Shown: piece by piece, positions 45,634 to 55,073 of the stretch
Position numbering within the stretch: position 1 is the stretch's first letter
Layout: every line of letters begins with the position of its first letter
DNA from: Clostridiales bacterium VE202-21
GTDB taxonomy: Bacteria; Bacillota; Clostridia; Lachnospirales; Lachnospiraceae
NCBI GenBank assembly: GCA_000509105.1
Contig: BAIF02000027.1
Span: 1 to 64,000 of the forward strand
DNA: 64,000 bases
Direction of reading: 5' to 3'
Translations under genes and position numbers: made by a program
Notes under the pieces: model-generated
The model's database searches: none
The model's input: only the letters and a program-made list of their open reading frames with translations
Told to the model about the DNA's origin: nothing

Positions 45634-46416
45634 ATGAAAAAGAAAGTTTTAAGTGTTTTATTGGTGGCAGTATGCGTATTATCAATGGCGGCATGCGGAT
45701 CTAAGAAAGAAGACAGCAGTGCAGGGGATGCAGGTGACAGCGGCAAGAAGGAAAAGCTGGTGATGGCTACGAATGCAGAATTTCCGCCGTATGAATTCTA
45801 TGAAGGAAAAGAAGTCGTAGGAATCGATGCTGATATTGCGGCTGCAGTAGCAGAGGAGATGGGAATGGAGCTTGAGATTGAGGACATGGCTTTTGACTCT
45901 ATCATCACAGCAGTAACAAGCGGAAAAGCAGACATTGGCGCGGCAGGTATGACTGTGACTGAGGACCGTCTGGAAAATGTAGATTTTACAGATACATATG
46001 CAACAGCAACACAGGTGATTATCGTCAAAGACGATAGTGCAATCGCTGGACCAGATGATCTGACAGGAAAGAAGATCGGCGTACAGCTGGGAACCACAGG
46101 AGATATCTATGCGGACGACATTGAAGACGCAACTGTAGAGCGTTACAACAAGGGTTTTGAGGCTGTACAGGCATTGCAGCAGGGCAAGATTGATGCGGTA
46201 ATCATCGATGGCGAGCCGGCGAAAGAATTTGTAAAAGAAGCGGAAGGGCTCAAGATTCTGGACGAAGCATTTACAGAGGAAGAGTATGCAATTGCCGTTA
46301 AAAAAGGAAATGATGAACTGAAAGAGAAAATTAATGATGCACTGGCTAATCTGAAGGAGTCTGGTAAATTGGATGAAATCGTAGCGAAATATATCAGCGC
46401 TGACAGTGCAGAATAA
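45634..46416 (+). CDS. Amino-acid ABC transporter substrate-binding lipoprotein
   Basis: A 260-residue lipoprotein of the family-3 solute-binding proteins. Signal peptide with lipobox SMAAC (Cys near residue 22), then a Ser/Gly/Asp-rich linker, then the binding fold beginning MATNAEFPPYEFYEG and GIDADIAAAVAEEMG. Such proteins bind polar or basic amino acids outside the membrane; the ligand cannot be fixed from sequence. First gene of a three-gene importer. Confidence 0.94.
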   Translation: MKKKVLSVLLVAVCVLSMAACGSKKEDSSAGDAGDSGKKEKLVMATNAEFPPYEFYEGKEVVGIDADIAAAVAEEMGMELEIEDMAFDSIITAVTSGKADIGAAGMTVTEDRLENVDFTDTYATATQVIIVKDDSAIAGPDDLTGKKIGVQLGTTGDIYADDIEDATVERYNKGFEAVQALQQGKIDAVIIDGEPAKEFVKEAEGLKILDEAFTEEEYAIAVKKGNDELKEKINDALANLKESGKLDEIVAKYISADSAE

Positions 46417-46430
46417 AAGAGGATACGATT

Positions 46431-47123
46431 ATGTTGCAGACGTTGCAGGATAAGTTTTATGGGAATTTTATAGAAGAAAACCGCTGGGAATACATTTTAG
46501 ATGGACTGGGGGTCACTTTACAGGTGACCTTCTTTGCCGTCATAATCGGAATTGTAATTGGTTTTCTGATTGCAATTATACGCTCCACGTATGATAAAAC
46601 AGGAAAGCTGAAGATCCTTAATTTTATCTGTAAGATCTACCTGACGGTGATCAGGGGAACTCCGGTTGTTGTACAGCTTTTGATCATTTACTTTGTAATA
46701 TTCGGAAGCGCAGACATCAGCAAAGTTCTGGTAGCTATTATGGCATTCGGGTTTAATTCCGGGGCCTATGTTGCCGAGATATTCCGCTCCGGTATCATGT
46801 CTATTGATAACGGACAGTTTGAGGCTGGGCGCAGCCTGGGATTTAACTATGTACAGACCATGATCCATATCATTATGCCGCAGGCTTTTAAGAATGTACT
46901 CCCGGCGCTTGGCAATGAGTTTATCGTGCTGTTAAAAGAGACATCCGTATCTGGTTATATCGCCCTGCAGGATCTTACCAAAGGCGGCGATATCATACGA
47001 AGCCGTACATATGATGCATTCATGCCTCTTATTGCGGTAGCTTTGATTTACCTGATTATGGTAATGATCTTTACAAAGCTCGTAAATCTGCTGGAGAGGA
47101 GGCTGAGAAACAGTGATCACTAA
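46431..47123 (+). CDS. Amino-acid ABC transporter permease
   Basis: A 230-residue His/Glu/Gln/Arg-type permease with about five membrane segments. The coupling motif [23 protein letters not shown] (in blocks, about residues 108-130) and the loop [12 protein letters not shown] are diagnostic for docking the ATPase. It starts 14 bases after the binding-protein gene and overlaps the ATPase gene by 11 bases. Confidence 0.95.
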   Translation: MLQTLQDKFYGNFIEENRWEYILDGLGVTLQVTFFAVIIGIVIGFLIAIIRSTYDKTGKLKILNFICKIYLTVIRGTPVVVQLLIIYFVIFGSADISKVLVAIMAFGFNSGAYVAEIFRSGIMSIDNGQFEAGRSLGFNYVQTMIHIIMPQAFKNVLPALGNEFIVLLKETSVSGYIALQDLTKGGDIIRSRTYDAFMPLIAVALIYLIMVMIFTKLVNLLERRLRNSDH

Positions 47124-47859
47124 TGGAGATGTATTGATTAAGGTAGAAGACCTTCATAAGGTATTTAATAACAGGCTTCATGCACTGGACGGGGTAACGG
47201 AAGAAATCCGTAAAGGCGAAGTTGTAGTAATTGTCGGACCGTCAGGCTCCGGCAAGTCAACGTTCCTCCGATCCCTAAACCTTCTTGAGACTCCGACAAC
47301 GGGGCACGTATATTTTGAAGGAACAGACATTACAAGCAAGGAAACGAATATCGACCGCCATCGCCAGAAGATGGGGATGGTGTTCCAGCATTTTAATCTA
47401 TTCCCACACAAGACGATTATGGAAAATATCACGCTTGCACCGATTAAGCTTCTGAAGAAGAGCAAAGCCGATGCTGAAAAGCGGGCGATGGAACTTCTGA
47501 AGCTGGTGGGGCTGGAGGAAAAGGCACATGCCTATCCGTCCCAGCTGTCAGGCGGTCAGAAGCAGCGTATTGCAATTATCCGTTCTCTGGCAATGAATCC
47601 GGATGTCATGCTTTTTGATGAGCCGACTTCCGCCTTGGACCCTGAGATGGTGGGGGAAGTCCTGGAGCTAATGAAAAAGCTCGCCCATGATGGAATGACA
47701 ATGGTGGTTGTGACACATGAAATGGGCTTTGCACGGGAAGTGGCGACCAGGGTTATATTTATGGACGAAGGGAAAATAAAAGAACAGGGGGCTCCGGAGG
47801 AATTCTTTAATAATCCGGCGGAACCTCGACTTCGGGAGTTTCTTTCGAAGATTTTGTAG
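47113..47859 (+). CDS. Amino-acid ABC transporter ATP-binding protein
   Basis: A 248-residue ATPase of the GlnQ/HisP type. Walker [11 protein letters not shown]-loop [10 protein letters not shown], signature LSGGQKQR, Walker [14 protein letters not shown] and the H-loop THEMGFA are all intact. GTG start inside the permease gene with GGAGAGGAGG upstream. It powers import by the permease. A 550-nt gene-free gap follows. Confidence 0.97.
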   Translation: MITNGDVLIKVEDLHKVFNNRLHALDGVTEEIRKGEVVVIVGPSGSGKSTFLRSLNLLETPTTGHVYFEGTDITSKETNIDRHRQKMGMVFQHFNLFPHKTIMENITLAPIKLLKKSKADAEKRAMELLKLVGLEEKAHAYPSQLSGGQKQRIAIIRSLAMNPDVMLFDEPTSALDPEMVGEVLELMKKLAHDGMTMVVVTHEMGFAREVATRVIFMDEGKIKEQGAPEEFFNNPAEPRLREFLSKIL

Positions 47860-47867
47860 GCAGGGGG

Positions 47868-48164
47868 GCCTGATGGAAGCGGGACGCTCCGACAGCGCCG
47901 AGGGATGCTTATGCTGTTTTTGGAAACCGGCCGCTTCGCCTAAGAAGAGCTAACTGCGAAAAAACCGCATTTTATGGGACCGAGCGTATTCACTTAGAAA
48001 GCCGATGCTTTCTAAGTGAATACGCTCTGGGAAATTGATTCCGAATCAATTTTCCCCCATAAAATGCGGTTTTTCGCAGTAAACTCTTTTAAGGCACGCT
48101 TGAGGCTTCCAAAAACAGCATAAGCATCCCCCGCCGCTGTCGGAGCGTCCCGCTTCCATCAGGC
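47868..48164. repeat. 297-nt inverted-repeat element with three-way-junction shape
   Basis: GCCTGATGGAAGCGGGACGC (47868-47887) pairs with its complement ending at 48164, continuing to TGCTTATGCTGTTTTTGGA / TCCAAAAACAGCATAAGCA. A second stem ACTGCGAAAAAACCGCATTTTATGGG-type block (from 47953) pairs near 48055-48080, enclosing two hairpins: GAGCGTATTCACTTAGAAAGC with its exact complement (about 47982-48027) and AAATTGATT-CCG-AATCAATTT (about 48032-48052). Same architecture and size as 41942-42241, but the sequences do not align by eye. Confidence 0.85.
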
Positions 48165-48264
48165 TGGGCTGCATCAAATCGGGGAAGAGAGCGCTGGTAT
48201 GAGGAGATTTCGGAGAGGGGATCTGGGCGGGGGCGGCGGATGGAGTTGAATTGGTGTGTAAGAT

Positions 48265-48294
48265 TTGACAGCAGAACTTTTTTAAAGATATGAT
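48265..48294 (+). promoter_or_regulatory. Promoter of the SfsA-MutY gene
   Basis: TTGACA (48265-48270, consensus), 18 bases, TATGAT (48289-48294). Confidence 0.65.
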
Positions 48295-48409
48295 TACTTT
48301 TAGCTATCAGCCAATAATCTCCATCTATTATTTGGTTTCTTTTTAGGGGGTTCTGTGGTAGTCTAATTTTACGATGTACTAGAACGGGAAATGAAAGAGG
48401 TTTTGGTGA

Positions 48410-50158
48410 ATGAAGTATGAACGAATAGAAAAGGCAGTGTTTCTGGAGCGGCCCAATCGGTTTATTGCTTATGCTCTGATTGGGGGGCAAAGAGAGACGA
48501 TTCATGTGAAGAATACGGGGCGGTGCGCGGAGCTTCTGAAAGAGGGGGCTGTTATTTATGTGCAGGAGAGCCTTAAGCCGGAGCGGAAGACGAAGTGGGA
48601 TCTGATTGCTGTGGAAAAAGGGGACAGGATGGTGAATATGGATTCTCAGATTCCGAACAGAGTGGCTCAGGAATGGATCGAAGCCGGTAATTTGTTTGGA
48701 GAGTCTCCGTTTGTCAGGGCGGAGACTACTTATGGGAACTCGAGGTTTGATCTCTATGTTGAGGCAGACGGGCGCAAGTGTTTTGTAGAGGTGAAGGGGG
48801 TTACGCTGGAAGAGGATGGCGTGGCACGGTTTCCGGATGCACCGAGTGAGCGGGCGGTTAAGCATGTGGAAGAGCTTTGTAAGGCTGTAAAGGATGGATA
48901 TGAGGCTTATGTTTTGTTTGTGATCCAGATGAAGGGGATACGCTATTTTACCCCGAATATGGATACGCATCCTGCGTTTGGGGAAGCGCTGCGCAGGGCT
49001 AAGGCGGCGGGTGTGCGTATATTGGCGCGGGACTGTAGAGTGACGGCGGATAGTATTGTTATGGATGAGGCGGTGCCGGTGGTGCTGGGGAGTCCGGAGC
49101 TGAAAGAGGCAGTGGTACCCCTTGTGCGCTGGTACCGGGAACATAAACGGGATCTACCCTGGCGGCATGATATCAGTGCATACCGGGTCTGGATATCTGA
49201 GATTATGCTCCAGCAGACGAGGGTGGAGGCTGTGAAGCCCTATTTCGAAAGATTTCTAAAGGAGCTTCCTACGGTGAAGGATCTGGCAGAGGTGGAGGAA
49301 GACCGGCTTATGAAACTGTGGGAGGGGCTGGGCTATTACAACCGGGTACGGAATATGCAGAAGGCGGCCCGGCAGATTATGGAGGAATATGGCGGGGAGT
49401 TTCCGGATACATATGAGGGAATCCGTTCGCTGACGGGAATCGGGAGCTATACGGCAGGTGCGGTCGGCTCTTTTGCATTTGGGATTCCCAAGCCTGCGGT
49501 GGACGGGAATGTCCTTCGGGTGGCGGCAAGACTTATGGCGCGGGATGAGGATATTATGAAAGCGGGTGTCCGGGCACGTATTGAGGAGGAGATTGAGGAA
49601 GTGATTCCCGCCGATGCGCCGTCGGATTTTAACCAGGGGCTGATTGAGCTGGGAGCTATTGTCTGCGTGCCGAACGGTGAGCCTAAATGTATGGAGTGTC
49701 CCCTGGCCGGGCTTTGTAAGGCTAGAAAGCTTGGCATCGAGACGGAGCTGCCGGTCAGAACCAAGGCAAAGGCCAGACGGATCGAGAAGAGAACGGTTCT
49801 GATACTTTTGGACGGGGACACGCTTGCGATTAAAAAACGCCCGCCAAAGGGGCTTTTGGCCGGTCTGTATGAGTTTCCAAATCTGGAGGGTCACCTGAAT
49901 AGAAAAGAAGTGATACAGTACTGCAACTCCATTGGGCTGTCTCCGCTGCATATGAAAAAGGTACAGAGTGCGAAACATATATTCAGCCATGTAGAGTGGC
50001 ATATGACGGGGTATGAGATTAAAGTGGACGGGCTGGAGAGAAACTGCAGCGCGGATATGCTGTTTGTCCGCAGAGAAGAGATCGAGGATAAATACCCGAT
50101 TCCTTCTGCCTTTGAGGCATATCGCCGGGGCATTTTAGAGTCCGCTCTGTTTTCTTGA
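48410..50158 (+). CDS. SfsA-MutY fusion: DNA-binding nuclease-like + adenine glycosylase
   Basis: A 582-residue fusion. Residues 1-230 match SfsA: the OB-like N-terminus (FLERPNRFIAYALIGGQ, HVKNTGRCAELL) and a nuclease-like core (SRFDLYVEADGRKCFVEVKGVTL, FPDAPSERAVKHVEEL in blocks). Residues about 232-582 are MutY: catalytic Glu in SEIMLQQTRVEAV, helix-hairpin-helix LTGIGSYTAGAV, catalytic Asp in PAVDGNVLRV, 4Fe-4S ligands Cys419, Cys426, Cys429 and Cys435, and a NUDIX-like C-terminal domain that reads 8-oxoG. MutY removes adenine mispaired with 8-oxoG; the fused SfsA suggests a repair or DNA-end role for it. No internal stop or start suggests two genes. Confidence 0.92.
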   Translation: MKYERIEKAVFLERPNRFIAYALIGGQRETIHVKNTGRCAELLKEGAVIYVQESLKPERKTKWDLIAVEKGDRMVNMDSQIPNRVAQEWIEAGNLFGESPFVRAETTYGNSRFDLYVEADGRKCFVEVKGVTLEEDGVARFPDAPSERAVKHVEELCKAVKDGYEAYVLFVIQMKGIRYFTPNMDTHPAFGEALRRAKAAGVRILARDCRVTADSIVMDEAVPVVLGSPELKEAVVPLVRWYREHKRDLPWRHDISAYRVWISEIMLQQTRVEAVKPYFERFLKELPTVKDLAEVEEDRLMKLWEGLGYYNRVRNMQKAARQIMEEYGGEFPDTYEGIRSLTGIGSYTAGAVGSFAFGIPKPAVDGNVLRVAARLMARDEDIMKAGVRARIEEEIEEVIPADAPSDFNQGLIELGAIVCVPNGEPKCMECPLAGLCKARKLGIETELPVRTKAKARRIEKRTVLILLDGDTLAIKKRPPKGLLAGLYEFPNLEGHLNRKEVIQYCNSIGLSPLHMKKVQSAKHIFSHVEWHMTGYEIKVDGLERNCSADMLFVRREEIEDKYPIPSAFEAYRRGILESALFS

Positions 50159-50183
50159 ATCCCGGGCGGATTTATGGTATACT
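50155..50183 (+). promoter_or_regulatory. Promoter of the TetR-like gene
   Basis: TTGAAT (50155-50160), 17 bases, TATACT (50178-50183); the -35 overlaps the stop of the preceding gene. Confidence 0.65.
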
Positions 50184-50220
50184 CACTTTATAACATGTGG
50201 GATAAAAGGAGTGTAAATTT

Positions 50221-50822
50221 ATGGGCGACAAGATAGAGCTGTCCAGGCAGCAGCAGAAATCAAAGGAAACAAAAGAACGGATATTCCGCGCTGCAAAGCG
50301 GATTCTCCAAAAGAATGGCTACGAAGAGCTTTCTATTAAAAATATCTGCGAAGAAGCCGGCGTGTCAAACGGAAGCTTTTACCATCATTTTAAAACAAAG
50401 GACGATCTGCTGTCTTATTATATAGAGGATCAGCCCAGCATCAACCCGGATTTGCTCGATCTGCCCAGGAATGCAGAGGAAGCGAAGATTGCCATCATCC
50501 ATGTGTACCTGAACTATGTGAATTACTGCAGGGACTTGGCGTTGAGTTTATTTCAGGATATTACGACACTAAAAATCAGGCGCTGAATCCTGCCAGCCGC
50601 GCAGAGCGACCCTATCCCATTGTGACAGTGCAGACATATGTTGAGAAAGCCATGCGGGAAGGAATTGTCAGACTGAATGTCAGCATTGAAGAGTTCACGA
50701 CTGACATCCGTATGATTGTAATCGGCAATGTATTTGAATGGTGTCTCCGCGGAGGGAATGCCGACTTTGAGGGCAATATGCGCCGCTCACTTGGTAAATA
50801 CCTGGACAGTACGATCTTATAG
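50221..50822 (+). pseudogene. TetR-family regulator, one-base frameshift
   Basis: Frame 1 (50221-50586) gives a normal TetR helix-turn-helix (KETKERIFRAAKRILQKNGY, GVSNGSFYHHFKTKDDLL) and the start of the ligand domain, then drifts into nonsense. Adding one G near 50538 (TTGGCG to TTGGGCG) restores LGVEFISGYYDTKNQALNP and RPYPIVTVQTYVEKAMREGIV, joining the segment that ends at 50822. So one base is missing. As it stands the product would be a DNA-binding fragment. Possible target: its own promoter or the lipid genes after it. Confidence 0.85.
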
Positions 50823-50894
50823 GATGCGGCCGTACCCTTTGAGATTACCGGGCTTGATTTGAAAAAACTTATCCCCAGAAATGGAGGCAGCAGT

Positions 50895-51813
50895 ATGAGA
50901 TACAGCTTTATAGTGAATCCGAATTCCCGTTCTGGTATGGGAGGCATGATATGGGATATCATAGAGCCGGAACTGAAAAAAAGGCAGTTTGAATATGAGA
51001 GCTTCCGTACGGAGTACCCCGGGCATGCGTCTAAAATTACCAGCAGGATCACCGGGGACGGGGAGGTACATACCCTGGTTGTACTGGGGGGAGACGGAAC
51101 CGTGAACGAAGTGCTGAACGGAATCACCGACCTTGGGAAGACGGTCCTGGGCTATATTCCCACAGGTTCCAGCAACGATTTTGCCAGAGGGATGAAGCTC
51201 CCCGCAGATCCGCTTGGGGCACTGGATATGATTCTGAAGCCCGGCAGGATCCAGCCCATGGATGTAGGGCTTTTAACCCGCGCAGGGAAAGAACGGCGGT
51301 TTGCGGTGAGTACGGGAATCGGGTTTGATGCGGCAATCTGCCATCAGGCGGCTGTATCCAGGCTGAAAGTCCTGTTAAACCATCTGAAACTGGGCAAACT
51401 GACATATGTAGGAATTGCCTTGAACAGGCTGTTCCATGACAAGCCAGTTCAGGCAGAGATCACTCTGGATGGACAAGAGATAAAAAAGTTTCCGAAGGTA
51501 TACTTTGCGGCTGCCATGAACCAACCATACGAGGGCGGCGGTTTTTGTTTCTGCCCGGATGCTTCCGGGAATGACGGCCTGCTGGATGTGATTGTAATAT
51601 CGGGGCTTCCCAGGCTGGCTGTCCTTTTGCTCCTGCCCACGGCATATAAGATGGCATGTGCATTTCCCGGGAATCCATGTTTTCAGGTGCAAAAAGGCAG
51701 TGATAAAAACAGAACGTCCGCTAGCTGTACATACAGACGGGGAACCCGTATTCCTGAGAGATCAGATAACGGCGGAGGTACTGGAAGAACAAATCAGGAT
51801 GATCACAGCGTAA
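50895..51813 (+). pseudogene. Diacylglycerol-kinase-family lipid kinase, frameshift near the 3' end
   Basis: The first 250 residues are a normal DagK/YegS lipid kinase: FIVNPNSRSG, the GGDGTVNEVLNG nucleotide motif (about residues 62-73), IPTGSSNDFARG and GGGFCFCP. Near 51650 the frame must shift by +1 (one extra base, or two missing), after which HVHFPGIHVFRCKKAVIKTE and PLAVHTDGEPVF (the family's C-terminal ADGE-type motif) run to a stop at 51811-51813, just before the next gene. The unshifted frame instead runs into the next gene to 51965. ATG at 50895 follows ATGGAGG. Confidence 0.83.
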
Positions 51814-51828
51814 AAGAAGGAGCAGGTT

Positions 51829-52653
51829 ATGTATGTACTGATTCTGGCTGCAGTTGGAATAGCAGCTGTTTATCTGTTTATGATTATGCCGCGTATGACG
51901 AAGCGGAAACAAATGAAGCTCTTTATGGGCCAAAAGTGGGCCCACAGAGGGCTTCATTGCGTTGAGAAAGGGATACCGGAGAATTCCATGGCGGCATTTA
52001 AGCTGGCGGTAAAAGAAGGGTATGGGATAGAGCTGGACGTTCATCTGACGAAAGACGGCCGTCTGGTTGTTTTTCACGATGATACCTTGAAGCGCGTCTG
52101 CGGGAAAGAAGGCAGAATAGAAGATATGTCATATGAGGAGCTGCAGCAATGCTATCTCAGCGGAACTTCCGAAAAGATTCCCCTTTTTTCCTCCGTCCTG
52201 TCCTATATTAAGGGGCGCGTCCCTCTGCTGATCGAGGTGAAGCTTCCCACGCAGAACACGGATATTTGTGTGCATCTGGAAGATCAGCTGCGCGGATACA
52301 CCGGGCCTTATCTGATTCAGTCCTTTAACTGTCTGGTGCTTTGCTGGCTGAAAAAACACCGGAAGGATATTCTGCGGGGACAGTTATCGTCCAATTTGGT
52401 GAAAAGTGACCATTCTCCGCATTATATACTGCGTTTCTGCGTAAAATATTTGTTAAGTAACTGTATCACCAGGCCGGATTTCATTTCCTACAAATTAAAG
52501 GACAGCCAGAACGTCAGCCTTCTGGTATTACACAGCTTTCTTTTTACACCGGTGGCAGTATGGACGCTTCGTACTGCCCAAGCCATGGAACAGGCGGTAA
52601 AGCAATATGATATGTATATATTTGAGGGGATAAGGCCGTGTAGAAAAAAGTGA
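51829..52653 (+). CDS. Membrane-anchored glycerophosphodiester phosphodiesterase
   Basis: A 274-residue GDPD-family enzyme with an N-terminal membrane anchor (residues 2-20). Catalytic motifs: WAHRGLH (His near 39), PENSMAAF, and GIELDVHLTKDGRLVVFHDDTL (in blocks, metal ligands Glu and Asp plus general His). It hydrolyses glycerophosphodiesters to glycerol-3-phosphate and an alcohol; position after a lipid kinase suggests phospholipid turnover. It begins 15 bases after the restored lipid kinase stop, with GAAGGAG. Confidence 0.92.
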   Translation: MYVLILAAVGIAAVYLFMIMPRMTKRKQMKLFMGQKWAHRGLHCVEKGIPENSMAAFKLAVKEGYGIELDVHLTKDGRLVVFHDDTLKRVCGKEGRIEDMSYEELQQCYLSGTSEKIPLFSSVLSYIKGRVPLLIEVKLPTQNTDICVHLEDQLRGYTGPYLIQSFNCLVLCWLKKHRKDILRGQLSSNLVKSDHSPHYILRFCVKYLLSNCITRPDFISYKLKDSQNVSLLVLHSFLFTPVAVWTLRTAQAMEQAVKQYDMYIFEGIRPCRKK

Positions 52654-52737
52654 AGGCCCGTTAGTAATAAATTGGTAACAAATAAGCTGCAAAGGCCCAT
52701 AAAATCAAAAGATTTTGTTAAGGTTTTATGAACTTTA

Positions 52738-52766
52738 TTGTTGTGGCATGTAATTCGTGCTATAAT
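52738..52766 (+). promoter_or_regulatory. Promoter of the PAP2 gene
   Basis: TTGTTG (52738-52743), 17 bases, TATAAT (52761-52766, consensus). Confidence 0.75.
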
Positions 52767-52810
52767 CGGGGCAGCTAGAGAATATGCATTAAAAAAAGGG
52801 AGCGTTCGGT

Positions 52811-53491
52811 ATGGACTTTAGGACGAAAGCCACGAATTTTATTAAGAAATATAAGCATGCCTGGGTGTTCAGCTATATCCTGATTTACATGCCATGGTTT
52901 ATGTATCTTGAGAAGCATGTAACATCAGACTATCATGTCATACATTCCGTAATAGATAATAAGATACCATTTGTAGAATACTTTATTGTGCCATACTTAC
53001 TGTGGTTTGTATTCATAGCAGCCACATTTTTATATTTCTTTTTTACAGATGTGGACGGTTTCTACAGGTTGGCAAAGCTGATGTTTACGGGAATGACGAT
53101 TTTTCTGATTATTTCCACGTTAGTTCCAAATGGCCTGAATCTGCGTCCCATGTATTTTGCCAGGGATAATGTCTTTGTGGATATGGTAAAGATGCTTTAC
53201 AAGGCAGATACCCCGACCAACGTTCTGCCAAGCCTTCATGTATATAACTCTCTGGGAGCCTGCATAGCCATCTATAACAGTAAAGTGCTGCAGAAGCATA
53301 AGGTGATAAGCTGGGGGGCTTATATCCTGGCAGCCCTGATTATACTCGCAACAATGTTCCTTAAGCAGCATTCGATCATAGACGTAATGGCAGCTTTCAT
53401 CATGGCTTATACTATTTACCAGTTTGTCTATGAGATAAACCGCAAAAAAGCGCCCAAGCTCTCGAATCAGATTGCTACCTGGGGCAAATAG
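52811..53491 (+). CDS. PAP2-superfamily membrane phosphatase
   Basis: A 226-residue membrane protein with about six hydrophobic segments. The PAP2 catalytic signature appears as PSLHVYNSLG (about residue 143) and, after a segment, FLKQHSIIDVMAA (His near 186, the nucleophile region). Family members dephosphorylate lipid phosphates (phosphatidate, undecaprenyl-PP) or catalyse inositol-lipid transfer. Motif 1 (KxxxxxxRP) is weak (NLRPMYFARD), so the reaction is uncertain. ATG after GGGAGCG. Confidence 0.85.
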   Translation: MDFRTKATNFIKKYKHAWVFSYILIYMPWFMYLEKHVTSDYHVIHSVIDNKIPFVEYFIVPYLLWFVFIAATFLYFFFTDVDGFYRLAKLMFTGMTIFLIISTLVPNGLNLRPMYFARDNVFVDMVKMLYKADTPTNVLPSLHVYNSLGACIAIYNSKVLQKHKVISWGAYILAALIILATMFLKQHSIIDVMAAFIMAYTIYQFVYEINRKKAPKLSNQIATWGK

Positions 53492-53510
53492 TACTCACAG
53501 CATATTTTAG

Positions 53511-53633
53511 AATATTTCATCCGTAACAGAGAGGGTTTCCCAAAGCATACTTTGGGAAACTAAGAGGACTGCGGAAAAGTGATCTTGACTTTTCAAAGTG
53601 GCTTCTGGAAACTCTGATCCGGGTGAAATTTTT
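53511..53633. repeat. About 123-nt element: outer stem with two hairpins
   Basis: AATATTTCATCCGTAACAGAG (53511-53531, written here in two parts: AATATTTCATCCG and TAACAGAG) pairs with CTCTGATCCGGGTGAAATTT (53612-53631). Inside are a perfect GTTTCCCAAAG-CATA-CTTTGGGAAAC hairpin (53535-53560) and GAAAAGT/ACTTTTC (53574-53594). A T-run follows, so it may terminate the PAP2 transcript. Architecture as at 41942 and 47868. Confidence 0.75.
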
Positions 53634-53967
53634 TCGGTACCTGCAGGTTAAGCGGCAGCGATGGCAGCAGGGCCTGCGGCCTGCCCTGGCGGGGGCTAAA
53701 AAAAACGTCGGAATCACTATATCTATAGCCAAACCATTGGCTGTAGTGTTATAATGTGAAAAGATTAACCGGGAAGAAGATAAGGCTCCTACTTTTAGGC
53801 GGCAGGCAGGAAAAGGAAAGAGTCCTGGCGGATGTTCCATCTTCTTACGGGAATAGGTGCCGGCGTATGGCAAAGGCACGATGCTGCGCAGCGGATAAAG
53901 CGAACATCGCCGCAATGATGCTTGGCGTACTTGAATATGAAAAGAATTAGGAGGAATGAGATTAGAC
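53634..53967 (+). other. Region before trpS with a dyad, a TATAAT box and a doubtful small ORF
   Basis: CTATAGCCAA (53723-53732) and TTGGCTGTAG (53737-53746) form a dyad that ends 3 bases before TATAAT (53750-53755); a GTG-started 64-codon ORF (53756-53950) begins right after the box, without a ribosome binding site. Its peptide has no family resemblance that I know. No T-box motif was found before trpS. Confidence 0.4.
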
Positions 53968-55053
53968 ATGGGCAAGATAATGTTAACAGGGGACAGACCG
54001 ACCGGGAGACTGCATGTGGGGCACTATGTCGGTTCATTGAAGCGAAGAGTGGAACTGCAGAATGCAGGCGAGTATGACGATATATTTATTATGATAGCGG
54101 ATGCACAGGCACTGACGGATAACGCGGACAATCCGGAGAAGGTACGCCAGAATATTATAGAAGTGGCGCTGGATTATCTGGCATGCGGGCTGGATCCGGA
54201 GAAGTCGACGCTGTTTATCCAGTCACAGATACCGGAATTATGCGAATTATCTTTTTATTATATGAACCTGGTTACGGTTTCTCGTCTGCAGCGTAATCCT
54301 ACGGTAAAATCCGAGATCCAGATGCGGAATTTTGAGGCAAGCATTCCGGTCGGATTCTTTACTTATCCGATCAGCCAGGCCGCTGATATTACAGCGTTTA
54401 AGGCAACCACAGTTCCGGTTGGGGAGGACCAGCTTCCGATGTTGGAACAGACGAAGGAGATTGTAAGAAAGTTTAATTCAGTTTATGGCGATACGCTCGT
54501 GGAACCCGATATTCTGCTTCCCGACAATACGGCGTGTCTGAGGCTGCCGGGTACGGACGGAAAGGCAAAGATGAGCAAGTCTTTGAATAACTGCATTTAC
54601 CTCTCCGAGGAGCCGGATTCAATCAAACAGAAGGTATTTAGTATGTTTACGGATCCCACACATATTAAAATTGAAGATCCGGGTAAGCTGGAGGGCAATA
54701 CGGTGTTTACGTATCTGGATGCCTTCTGCAGGCCGGAATATTTTGCGGAATTTCTGCCGGACTATGCGGATCTGGATGAACTTAAAGCACATTACCAGAG
54801 GGGCGGGCTTGGAGATATGAAGGTGAAGCGTTTCCTGAACGCAGTCCTTCAGGCAGAACTGGAGCCTATCAGAAACAGAAGAAAAGAATACCAGAAAGAT
54901 ATCCCATACGTATATGAGATTCTGAAAAAGGGAAGTGAGAAGGCTGAGAGCGTGGCTGCCGATACTTTGCGTGATGTGAAAGAGGCGATGAAGATTAATT
55001 ACTTTGAAGACCTGGAGCTGATCAATGCACAGGCAGAGAAGTTCAGGGAGTAA
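53968..55053 (+). CDS. trpS: Tryptophan-tRNA ligase
   Basis: A 361-residue class Ic aminoacyl-tRNA synthetase that charges tRNA-Trp. HIGH-like motif [12 protein letters not shown] near residue 15, KMSKS motif KMSKSLNN near residue 203, and the tryptophan-pocket [14 protein letters not shown] segment. ATG at 53968 follows AGGAGGA at the right distance; an ATG at 53956 would touch that site. The gene ends 20 bases before the next ORF. Confidence 0.96.
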   Translation: MGKIMLTGDRPTGRLHVGHYVGSLKRRVELQNAGEYDDIFIMIADAQALTDNADNPEKVRQNIIEVALDYLACGLDPEKSTLFIQSQIPELCELSFYYMNLVTVSRLQRNPTVKSEIQMRNFEASIPVGFFTYPISQAADITAFKATTVPVGEDQLPMLEQTKEIVRKFNSVYGDTLVEPDILLPDNTACLRLPGTDGKAKMSKSLNNCIYLSEEPDSIKQKVFSMFTDPTHIKIEDPGKLEGNTVFTYLDAFCRPEYFAEFLPDYADLDELKAHYQRGGLGDMKVKRFLNAVLQAELEPIRNRRKEYQKDIPYVYEILKKGSEKAESVAADTLRDVKEAMKINYFEDLELINAQAEKFRE

Positions 55054-55073
55054 CGAAGCGAAGGGGTCCTAAT

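Noticed and set aside
50859..51965. Taking the lipid kinase ORF as intact to 51965
   Set aside because: Its last 100 codons lose family resemblance and overlap the GDPD start, while the +1 frame gives the expected C-terminus ending at 51813.
53634..53967. T-box leader before trpS
   Set aside because: No T-box GGTGG-type consensus or specifier stem was found.
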